From Elusimicrobiota bacterium (GTDB lineage: Bacteria; Elusimicrobiota; Elusimicrobia; JACQJN01), in contig JACQJM010000281.1 in assembly GCA_016205045.1 (NCBI GenBank), forward strand, positions 1 through 9,820: a DNA stretch of 9,820 bases. Reading direction: 5' to 3'. The position numbers and the translations under genes are program-made. Below the pieces are notes generated by a model. The model saw only the letters and a program-made list of their open reading frames with translations. It had not been told where the DNA came from and made no database searches. Each line of letters begins with the position of its first letter. The first letter of the stretch is position 1. This document shows, piece by piece, positions 1 to 5,395 of this stretch.

Positions 1-16
1 GGGAGGGGTCCCTTCG

Positions 17-41
17 GGGAGGACCACGGGAGGGTCCTCTC
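17..41. repeat. GC-rich inverted repeat (hairpin)
   Basis: GAGGACC at 19-25 pairs perfectly with GGTCCTC at 33-39 around a 7-base loop, and the stem can extend by a G-U and a G-C pair to 17-41. A smaller TCCC-TTCG-GGGA hairpin lies just before it at 9-20. Neither has a T-run on either strand, so a classical terminator is not supported. It lies downstream of the leftward PilZ-like gene and could be an mRNA-end structure or a dispersed repeat. Confidence 0.45.
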
Positions 42-71
42 ATGGGGTTCGGGGGCTAGAGGCAAACCACG

Positions 72-89
72 GACAGGCCCTGCCCTGTC
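72..89 (-). repeat. Hairpin just past the PilZ-like gene stop
   Basis: GACAGG at 72-77 pairs with CCTGTC at 84-89 around a 6-base loop. It begins three bases beyond the stop codon of the leftward PilZ-like gene. The position fits a transcript-end stem-loop, but no T-tract follows in the direction of transcription, so a rho-independent terminator is only weakly supported. Together with the stem at 17-41 it makes bases 1-92 a gene-free, GC-rich, structured tail. Confidence 0.4.
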
Positions 90-92
90 ATC

Positions 93-401
93 TTATCTTT
101 GCCTCATGGATAGATCTGTCAGGATTCTGTTTAGATCCACCCGTTCCTTCATGCCCACGAACTGCAGCTCACCCACCCAATAATCATCCCCGTCTTTTTC
201 CAAGCGGGACACCCTGGATCTTACGGATTCAAACGACGTTCCTTCCAGTAAGAAACTGATAAAAATTTCCTCTTTGGGATGCAGGCTCATGCGCGTCAAA
301 AGTTTTGCTCCCGAACCGTGAAGCCCCAAAAGCCTTCCCCACCCCTCTTCCGAATCTTCACCCCTTGAAAAACGTACGGGAATATAATAAGAAGCTTTCA
401 T
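93..401 (-). CDS. Small PilZ-like domain protein
   Basis: This encodes a 102-residue single-domain protein with a PilZ-like beta-barrel pattern: a basic N-terminal stretch with R10 and R13 (RFSR), a Gly/Ser-containing turn at 28-34 (HGSGAKL), a hydrophobic strand 'EIFISFLL' near 45-52, and the closing GELQFVGM strand near 77-84. PilZ domains usually bind cyclic di-GMP through an RxxxR motif and a D/NxSxxG motif. Here both are degenerate (RFSR instead of RxxxR, and no clear Asp/Asn), so it may not bind the nucleotide. It has no signal peptide or membrane segment and is probably cytoplasmic. The ATG follows the previous gene's TAA by one base, and the GAGGG inside the upstream repeat can serve as its ribosome-binding site. 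It is therefore almost certainly co-translated with the pseudo-receiver/propeller gene. The family call is by pattern only. Confidence 0.72.
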   Translation of the reverse strand: MKASYYIPVRFSRGEDSEEGWGRLLGLHGSGAKLLTRMSLHPKEEIFISFLLEGTSFESVRSRVSRLEKDGDDYWVGELQFVGMKERVDLNRILTDLSMRQR

Positions 402-402
402 C

Positions 403-426
403 TTAATCCCTCAATCCCTTAATCTC
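403..426. repeat. Three tandem TTAATCCC-type octamers at a gene end
   Basis: Reading the + strand, three octamers follow one another: TTAATCCC (403-410), TCAATCCC (411-418) and TTAATCTC (419-426). They belong to the same family as the array at 1602-1683. On the minus strand they encode the last residues (EIKGLRD) and the TAA stop of the pseudo-receiver/propeller gene, and they provide the GAGGG that lies a suitable distance before the PilZ-like ATG. Confidence 0.8.
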
Positions 427-1593
427 GTTTTTCTCCATAGGGTGTCTAAAAACTTTCCCCACAGTCTTCTCTCTTTTTCCCGAGTCTCGCCCTTGCCCCT
501 CGGCCACGGTCCAAAATTGCGTCCCATCCCAGGTCAATCCCGAAGCCTTCCACTTCTCGGACTGGTACACGGGCAGAATTTGGCTCGACAAAATAGAAGA
601 AGGACGGTCGATATCCAATTTCAAAATCTTGCCTCCATCCAAGGACCACAGAGTTTTTCCATCACAGGCTAAGGAGATAGGGGATAATCCGGGATAGTCA
701 TAGGATTGCACAGAAGTCAACTGCTCATCCAAAATGTGTTTAATCAGAACCTTGCGGACACCATCTAAGCTCCACAGATAAAGCCCATCGTAACACAATC
801 CAATGGTTCCTGGCACCTTAAAACGAGAAAGCACCTTGATTTGATTATCCATGAGGTGCTTTTGCACGAATCCAGACGCCGTAGCCATCCACAAAGCCCC
901 TTCCGCAAAGGTCAAAGCAACGGGAACATCCGAAGGAAAGTGGACCACTTGCTTGACTTCAAATCCCTTGGGGCTATGAACATATACGGATTGAGAAAAC
1001 CAATCTCCAATCCAGAAAAATTTTCCATCCCACACAATCCCTGAAGGGTGGGTGTAGGGCAGGTCCCACTCCTTGTTTTGTTCCACAGGTTGCGTAGAGA
1101 TGCGTTGAGCCCACCAGCGCCACACCCCTGCCCCCAATCCAAAAGAAAGGAGCGTTGCTAAAAATAGAATTAAACCCCAATAAAACTTACGAGAGGGTGG
1201 TGGTGCCGAGAAAGGTTCTAAGGTGGTTCCATCAAACCGAACCGCCTTGTGAAGGCAGGCCTGCAAGGATTCCTCCGTCCAGGGAGGAGCTACACACTCG
1301 AAAGCCCCCAAACGCATATATTCCACCGCGCGCGAAGCATTACGCTCTTTTAAACAGAAAATAACAGGAAGAAGGGGCGCTATCCGCTGGATCTCTTTAA
1401 GCACCAGCTCTCCTGGAACTTCGAGATCCTCCTCCACCACCAACACCGCACGGGGCATCATTTGCCCCAGCAGAGAAACTAAGTCGGACAGATGCTTGGC
1501 AGGAACTCCTTCATAATGCAAAACGCCCAAAACATCCAGAAGGCCTTGGCGTTTCTTTTCGTCTCCGGCCAGGACTGGAATTAAGATAGGCAT
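403..1593 (-). CDS. Pseudo-receiver / transmembrane / beta-propeller protein
   Basis: This 396-residue protein has three visible parts. Residues about 4-118 have the shape of a response-regulator receiver. An Asp-Glu sits at 11-12, and D56 in DLEVPG aligns with the phospho-acceptor. However, the conserved Thr aligns with L81 and the conserved Lys of the 'KP' motif aligns with P103, so it is a degenerate receiver. Residues 137-158 form one strong transmembrane helix. Residues about 180-390 carry at least five repeats roughly 40-44 residues apart with a 'DG-x-x-x-W' signature (184-198, 225-241, 265-278, 307-320, 351-366), typical of a beta-propeller, probably periplasmic. The likely topology is cytoplasmic receiver, membrane helix, extracytoplasmic propeller. 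I do not recognise a named family for the whole chain. No Shine-Dalgarno is visible before the ATG; the upstream octamer inverted repeat occupies that region. The C-terminal residues and stop come from repeat sequence. It lies between a PorV-like/LysM gene and a PilZ-like gene on the same strand. Confidence 0.82.
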   Translation of the reverse strand: MPILIPVLAGDEKKRQGLLDVLGVLHYEGVPAKHLSDLVSLLGQMMPRAVLVVEEDLEVPGELVLKEIQRIAPLLPVIFCLKERNASRAVEYMRLGAFECVAPPWTEESLQACLHKAVRFDGTTLEPFSAPPPSRKFYWGLILFLATLLSFGLGAGVWRWWAQRISTQPVEQNKEWDLPYTHPSGIVWDGKFFWIGDWFSQSVYVHSPKGFEVKQVVHFPSDVPVALTFAEGALWMATASGFVQKHLMDNQIKVLSRFKVPGTIGLCYDGLYLWSLDGVRKVLIKHILDEQLTSVQSYDYPGLSPISLACDGKTLWSLDGGKILKLDIDRPSSILSSQILPVYQSEKWKASGLTWDGTQFWTVAEGQGRDSGKREKTVGKVFRHPMEKNEIKGLRD

Positions 1594-1601
1594 TTTATAT
1601 A

Positions 1602-1683
1602 GGGATTAGGGAATTAGGGCATTAAGGGATTAGGAAATTTCCATAAAACTCTTAATCCCCCAATCACTTAATCCCTTAATCAC
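1602..1683. repeat. Symmetrical octamer array, 4 + 4 units in inverted orientation
   Basis: The left arm is four octamers (GGGATTAG, GGAATTAG, GGCATTAA, GGGATTAG; 1602-1633). The right arm is four octamers of the complementary type (TTAATCCC, CCAATCAC, TTAATCCC, TTAATCAC; 1652-1683). They are separated by an 18-base spacer. A 12-base perfect inverted repeat is formed by 1621-1632 and 1669-1680, and GGAAATTTCC at 1633-1642 is a perfect palindrome. The array fills the whole gap between the leftward PorV/LysM gene and the next gene, and its last bases include the TGA stop of the former. It can fold into a long cruciform or RNA stem. Confidence 0.88.
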
Positions 1684-3062
1684 TTTGCTTTAGGAGGTGG
1701 CGCCGGAATCATCAGCACTGAATCCACTTGGGGAAGTCCACGGGAAATTCTAGTCAGGTTAGCGTCGTAAATCAGTTCCCACAAATTAGGGTCTCCATAA
1801 TACTGAGCCGCAATAGAACGCAGGGTGTCTCCCGCATGGACGCGATGCTTTTGGGGCCATGAAGGAGGCGGAGGAACACTCTTTTTGGGCTTGGGCGCGG
1901 AAGGAAAATTTTTCTCCCGCTCCCCCCGAAGCATCTCCAATTCCGCATTTTTCAATCTCTGGCGTGTATCTTCCAAGCGCATTTGAACATTCTTTAAATC
2001 AGCTTCTGTCACGGATTTATTGACCTCGGTTGTAGTCACGGACTGCTCCACATTCTTTTTTCTCTCTTCTAAAACCGCAATTTCCCTTTTGAGAGCCTCG
2101 GATCGCTCGGAAGCTCGTCCCACATATCCCTCCATGAAGGAAGGTACGCCGAATCGGTAAATCACCGATACCTGGTACATACCCCCTATCTCATGAAAAC
2201 CTTTCCAGGGAATGGTCATGGCGTAATCGATCCAAAGAGGAGAAAAATTCACCCCCAATCCAAAAGCCACTTGAGATACTCCGTCTAAACGCACCCCTTT
2301 CCCCGTTCTCACGGCCAACAACCCCTGCAGGAAAACCATTTCCATCCCTGGATAAAACTCCGTCAACCCCTTTCGGATTCTAACATCCGTTACAAAATTA
2401 ATAAAACGATAGGGATACGCTGCTCCAAAATTTAAAAAAGGCGTGGAAGCTCCCACCCCTGTTACCATTTCCATTAGAGACATGCCGAACTTAAGTCCCT
2501 GAGAAGATTCCAAAATGGCTCCCGCATCCAACCCGATTCCAAAACGAGATTTAATCGGTTGGCGCACACTCTCCATGCGGAAGTTGACGCCCCACTTGAC
2601 GGGTTTTTCTACTTCGGGAAGATTCGGCACCCGGGGAACTCGGTATGCCTGCGCCAGAGAAAACAGAAACACATCCTTGTCTCCTACTTGATTCTGCCGC
2701 ACCCCGTAATAACCCGCCGCTATCACCGAATTCATAAAATCAGGCACTGGCCGCGCATAGGCCAAGGATATTTCCCCCACCGAACTCAGAGGGGAAAATC
2801 TTCGGCCTAAGCCAGAACCCACCTCTAGGCGGGGCTTGCTCGCCAGACCTGCGGGGTTATAAAACAGGGAATACACATCATCCGCCACCGCGGTGTAGGC
2901 TAAGCCCATTCCGTTGGCACGGCCGCCCGGGAGAAGATCGTGGAACGTCGCTCCCCAACAAAGTTGGGGCCCACACACGAATAGAACCGCGAATAAAGTG
3001 CGAATAGAATGCGAATAGATTATCCGCTTGTTATTCGCGTACATTCGAGTAAGCATTCGCAT
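1680..3062 (-). CDS. PorV/UPF0164-like outer-membrane barrel with coiled coil and LysM domain
   Basis: This encodes 460 residues. After an N-terminal signal peptide (hydrophobic core near 21-30, likely cleavage near 37-38) comes a beta-barrel region of about 38-305. It opens with the family hallmark 'GGRANGMGLAYTAVADD' followed by FYNPAGLA (67-74), as in PorV and UPF0164 outer-membrane proteins. Residues about 315-382 are a charged, heptad-like coiled coil, then a Pro-rich linker (about 388-403). A LysM domain follows (about 406-453; HRVHAGDTL, YYGDPNLW, IPAP), which binds peptidoglycan glycan strands. The protein therefore appears to tether an outer-membrane barrel to the cell wall. The first ATG lies inside an ATTCGC repeat cluster with no Shine-Dalgarno; in-frame ATGs at codons 3 and 7 are alternative starts that leave the signal core intact. 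A promoter candidate lies just upstream. The stop is inside the octamer array. Family assignment is by motif; the transported or bound partner is unknown. Confidence 0.87.
   Translation of the reverse strand: MRMLTRMYANNKRIIYSHSIRTLFAVLFVCGPQLCWGATFHDLLPGGRANGMGLAYTAVADDVYSLFYNPAGLASKPRLEVGSGLGRRFSPLSSVGEISLAYARPVPDFMNSVIAAGYYGVRQNQVGDKDVFLFSLAQAYRVPRVPNLPEVEKPVKWGVNFRMESVRQPIKSRFGIGLDAGAILESSQGLKFGMSLMEMVTGVGASTPFLNFGAAYPYRFINFVTDVRIRKGLTEFYPGMEMVFLQGLLAVRTGKGVRLDGVSQVAFGLGVNFSPLWIDYAMTIPWKGFHEIGGMYQVSVIYRFGVPSFMEGYVGRASERSEALKREIAVLEERKKNVEQSVTTTEVNKSVTEADLKNVQMRLEDTRQRLKNAELEMLRGEREKNFPSAPKPKKSVPPPPSWPQKHRVHAGDTLRSIAAQYYGDPNLWELIYDANLTRISRGLPQVDSVLMIPAPPPKAK
2953..2969 (-). repeat. Perfect 7-bp hairpin inside a signal-peptide coding region
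   Basis: CCCCAAC (2953-2959) pairs with GTTGGGG (2963-2969) around a 3-base loop. It encodes the end of the signal peptide of the PorV/LysM protein (around GPQLCWG). In the mRNA this would be a stable stem about 95 bases after the ATG, directly downstream of the ATTCGC repeats. Confidence 0.55.
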
Positions 3063-3160
3063 ATATTCGCTTAGGTTGTTTGCCTAATTATACAAAACTT
3101 CTTATAAGGGCAATTTCCCATTATTCGCATCTATTCGCGTCCTATTTGCATCCCATTCGT
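2977..3160. repeat. Cluster of ATTCGC / GCGAAT units at 10-12-base spacing
   Basis: Twelve copies or near-copies of one hexamer are visible. Four read GCGAAT-like on the + strand (2977, 2989, 3000, 3011). Four read ATTCGC-like (3033, 3043, 3055, 3065). Four more ATTCGC-like copies start at 3123, 3133, 3144 and 3155. Within each group the spacing is 10-12 bases, close to one helical turn. The first two groups face each other as an inverted repeat centred near 3025. The cluster covers the start codon and first ~28 codons of the PorV/LysM gene, and the rest fills the gap behind the methyltransferase gene. Confidence 0.85.
3087..3113 (-). promoter_or_regulatory. Candidate sigma-70 promoter for the PorV/LysM gene
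   Basis: On the minus strand a perfect -10 box TATAAT lies at 3092-3087 and a -35-like TTGCCC at 3113-3108, with a shorter than usual 15-base spacer. Transcription would start near 3080, giving a leader of roughly 18 bases before the ATG at 3062. It lies between the two halves of the ATTCGC repeat cluster. The -10 match is good; the -35 and spacing are weak. Confidence 0.5.
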
Positions 3161-3191
3161 GTTGAGGCTCAAAGGGAGCTTATCCCTAAGC

Positions 3192-3839
3192 TCACTTTGA
3201 GAAGAGTTGGATCAGACAGCGCGCTGAACCTTTATCATGCTCAAATTCTCCCGCAACCCACTCCCCTTTTAATCGGAGTCCCTGATGCGCCAACCTCTGC
3301 CCGTACCCCTCTCGGATTTTTCGCTCGCGCGGGTTGCAAAATCCATGGGCCAACAGAATCCATCCCTCCGGACCCAATCTCTCAGAGACATCTTTCAGAA
3401 AATCGAGAAAAGAAAATTCAAGGAATGTTCCTTTTTGTTCTTTCTCTCCCAAATAGTACAGCACTTCAGAAAGGACTATAAGATCAAAGGAATGGTGCCC
3501 GCAATCTTGAATCCACTTTCTTATATTGCCCTGAACAAACTGGACACGCTGCTTCCAAGGGTCCAATTGAACCCTAGCCCTTTCTAAAGCCGCCGCAGAG
3601 ATATCCAATGCCACCAATACATCCGTACGCTGCACCAGATCACGGCTCAACACCCCCTCCCCACAACCTACTTCCAGTATCCTGTGAAACCGTCTATCCC
3701 TTAATACCTCCACTGTTTTTTGAAAACGAGCTTGTTCATAAGAAGAGGTCCGGTAACGGTATGGGTCTTCTCCCCGAGCAAAAAGCCTTTCCATTTTTCG
3801 CCGGGTCAGATGATCGTGTATCCAGGAAATAAGAGGCAT
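3192..3839 (-). CDS. SAM-dependent methyltransferase, NodS-like family
   Basis: This encodes 215 residues, a complete class I methyltransferase fold. Motif I (ILEVGCGEG, 54-62) binds S-adenosylmethionine, D79 in VALDIS is the acidic residue expected at the end of strand 2, and SEVLYYL at 124-130 is motif IV. The stretch RYRTSSYEQARF near 28-39 upstream of motif I and the SEVLYYL motif resemble the NodS family. Its founding member N-methylates a deacetylated chitooligosaccharide, but many relatives have unknown small-molecule or glycan substrates, and no sugar-modifying neighbour is present here. I chose the ATG at 3839 because AGGAAAGGA precedes it by 8 bases. A GTG at 3869 would add ten residues translated from the hairpin element and has no ribosome-binding site. 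It has no signal peptide and is cytoplasmic. It follows the broken porin on the same strand. Confidence 0.88.
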   Translation of the reverse strand: MPLISWIHDHLTRRKMERLFARGEDPYRYRTSSYEQARFQKTVEVLRDRRFHRILEVGCGEGVLSRDLVQRTDVLVALDISAAALERARVQLDPWKQRVQFVQGNIRKWIQDCGHHSFDLIVLSEVLYYLGEKEQKGTFLEFSFLDFLKDVSERLGPEGWILLAHGFCNPRERKIREGYGQRLAHQGLRLKGEWVAGEFEHDKGSARCLIQLFSK

Positions 3840-3847
3840 ATCATTGA

Positions 3848-3856
3848 TCCTTTCCT
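3848..3856 (-). promoter_or_regulatory. Ribosome-binding site deciding the methyltransferase start
   Basis: AGGAAAGGA on the minus strand (3856-3848) lies 8 bases before the ATG at 3839. The upstream in-frame GTG at 3869 has no comparable purine tract, so the shorter 215-residue product is preferred. Confidence 0.7.
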
Positions 3857-3870
3857 GCCCAGATGTCACA

Positions 3871-3925
3871 TCGGGGGACTCGCTACCGCTCGCTCAGGAT
3901 GACCCTGAGCGTAGTCGAACGGGTC
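3871..3925. repeat. Palindromic GCTCAGG/CCTGAGC element at the porin stop codon
   Basis: GCTCAGG (3892-3898) and CCTGAGC (3904-3910) form a perfect 7-bp stem with a 5-base loop. GACCC (3901-3905) can alternatively pair with GGGTC (3921-3925). The surrounding sequence (CTCGCTACCGCTCGCTCAGG and GTAGTCGAACGGGTC) resembles a short dispersed palindromic element that I recall from several unrelated bacterial genomes. Its edge overlaps the TGA stop of the porin gene (3926-3924), and it fills the gap to the methyltransferase gene. It could act as an mRNA-stabilising or transcript-end structure; there is no T-run. Confidence 0.6.
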
Positions 3926-4588
3926 AAAAGCTAAACACCATAGAAAAAGCGCTCTGATTAATGCTGGTCTGGCTCACACCCGCCACCGGAGGCACCGAGA
4001 TATCCCAGTAAGAATACTCCCCTTTGATAATGAAGTTGCGGCTCCATTGATAGTTTAGAGCGGCCGTGTATTTGGTGATTTGAGTGGAAATTCGCTCGGA
4101 TTGGACAGGAAAAGCCGCCACCGGCAAATTCCCATTCGCCCCAAACTGGGTGTTAGAGGAAAAAACCAAGCGTGGGCCACGGCGCTCCATCCGGTTGTAC
4201 ACCAGAATTCCCAAAAGTTTGTCCCCCACAGGCATTTTTCTCATCACGGGAAAGACAGCCTGGACATAAAACCCTCGGTTGATTTCAATAGAAGAAGGCA
4301 TGTTGCTCGTGCTGAGCGGGGTGTTGACCACGGTGTTAGTGTCTGCCTGGGGAGATTTAAAATCCGTGTCGCTGTAGATATATTCTGCATTGATGCTAAA
4401 ATCCAAATATTGGAACCGGGCATCCACTCCCAGAATAAAATAATCCTGCCCCTGTTCCAGGTCATACCGCCCATCCATCGCAGAAAGTCCAAAATTCACT
4501 CCCTTAAGTTCGCGCCTGGACTCTGGAATAGGGATGGGCAGAGGAATCCTTAGATCTCCCAATGCAAAAGAGATGCGTCCTCCGGCCG

Positions 4589-4606
4589 TTTTGTTGTTGT
4601 TGTTGT
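4589..4606 (-). repeat. AAC triplet microsatellite in the porin gene
   Basis: A short (TTG)n run on the + strand reads as AAC codons on the minus strand and gives four consecutive Asn, with another Asn triplet a few residues earlier. It falls between predicted strands, so it probably codes for a surface or periplasmic loop. Length changes here would keep the frame. Confidence 0.6.
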
Positions 4607-5265
4607 CCGCCAGGTTATTATTTTGATGTCCAAAATCAATGCTGACCCCCTCTATCGGAGGAGGAGGCACAAGGAGACTGGAAGGACTGGGAAATGTCCT
4701 TTGCCGATTGGAGACTTCCCCCAACCCATTGATGACATAGGCCGTCAACTCGGTGAGAATCCAAGGATGTTCTTTATGGGGATAATAGTTAATTCGTGCT
4801 CCAATATCGGTGTATCCGGAACTCAAAACCGCTCGGGGAGAATTGAGCCGCACCACCAAATCCAAGCTGTCGGGAGAAGCGTACAACAAAGGTCGCGTCA
4901 CCGCCAAAAATTGGTCCGGGCGATATAACTCGTTATAATGTCCAAAAGGCACCAAAATTTTCCCCAACTCAAAACTGAAATCCTAATTCTTTAAAAAATT
5001 GAATGAGAACCGATACAAGCTCAATCGGCCCTGATCTCCTGTGGGCATCTGAAATTCCAAGAAGAAAGGAACCCCGTCAACAATCGGTCCCCCAAAACCA
5101 AAAAAAGCATCCGAGATAAAAACCTCATTCTGGATTTGTTGTTCAAAACCAGGACGACGGGGGCCGATGTTTCTCCAGTTGAGACCCAAGGTCGCGCCCA
5201 TCCGGAATTTAGATAAACCAAAGGATTGCTCCAGTGTGCCCGGAGAATCTTCCGCAAAGGCGGAA

Positions 5266-5305
5266 GATAAGCTGATAAGTGGATAAGCTGATAAGTGGAT
5301 AAGTA
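5266..5305. repeat. Five tandem GATAAGYN octamers inside the porin signal peptide
   Basis: The + strand reads GATAAGCT, GATAAGTG, GATAAGCT, GATAAGTG, GATAAGTA without gaps, that is a 16-base unit twice plus half a unit. On the minus strand it encodes LIHLSAYPLISLSS, most of the hydrophobic core of the porin signal peptide. Because the unit is eight bases, gain or loss of one or two copies would shift the frame; three copies (24 bases) would not. Confidence 0.9.
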
Positions 5306-5356
5306 GAATCAAAATCCTAGGTGTCAACTTATAAACTTGCTTGGCTGGCCCTAAAT

Positions 5357-5386
5357 TTGACATAAGGAAAAGAAAATAGTTAGAAT
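5357..5386 (+). promoter_or_regulatory. Near-consensus sigma-70 promoter with leaderless or near-leaderless start
   Basis: A perfect -35 box TTGACA (5357-5362) and a -10 box TAGAAT (5381-5386, 5 of 6 matches) are separated by 18 bases. Transcription would begin near 5392-5394, only a few bases before the ATG at 5396. No Shine-Dalgarno precedes that ATG, which agrees with a leaderless transcript. The -35 box overlaps the start codon of the divergent porin gene (5363-5361), so RNA polymerase binding here could interfere with porin expression. Confidence 0.75.
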
Positions 5387-5395
5387 CACCCTCTG

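Larger units (their letters stand above)
3924..5363 (-). pseudogene. Outer-membrane porin-like protein with an in-frame TAG at codon 127
   Basis: One reading frame of 480 codons runs from the ATG at 5363 to the TGA at 3924, broken only by TAG at 4985-4983. The first part (126 residues) has a signal peptide with likely cleavage after AFA (residue 37) and the first barrel strands. After the TAG the same frame continues with DFSFELGKILVPFGHYNE, a typical porin strand and turn, then alternating strand patterns to a C-terminal Phe (AFSMVFSF), the usual barrel-insertion signal. The downstream piece has no signal peptide of its own; a TTG at 4967 could only start an untargeted fragment. So this is one gene, either inactivated by a nonsense mutation, read through, translated with a reassigned TAG, or affected by a base-call error. 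Its signal peptide is built from an octamer repeat. Residues encoded near 4591-4606 include a run of Asn from an AAC triplet repeat. The exact porin family and solute are unknown. No Shine-Dalgarno precedes the ATG. Confidence 0.8.

Noticed and set aside
1..92. GC-rich hairpins considered as a rho-independent terminator of the leftward operon
   Set aside because: No T-run follows the stems on the minus strand, so only stem-loops are reported.
403..3160. Repeat clusters considered as a CRISPR array
   Set aside because: Units are 8-12 bases with no unique spacers of 25-40 bases and no cas genes nearby.
3080..3481. 133-residue open frame on the + strand opposite the methyltransferase
   Set aside because: Its downstream part mirrors the methyltransferase coding sequence and its upstream part is translated repeat; no recognisable domain.
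3840..3869. GTG at 3869 as the methyltransferase start
   Set aside because: The extra ten residues come from sequence adjoining the palindromic element and lack a ribosome-binding site, while the ATG at 3839 has AGGAAAGGA at good spacing.
4080..4553. 157-residue + strand frame inside the porin gene
   Set aside because: The opposite strand carries the barrel with strand periodicity and C-terminal Phe; this frame has no coherent pattern.
4988..4997. T-rich run with a T TTT TTA slippery heptamer just before the porin TAG (minus strand)
   Set aside because: A -1 shift would avoid the TAG but end at TGA seven codons later, and the barrel resumes in the original frame, so programmed frameshifting does not explain the gene.
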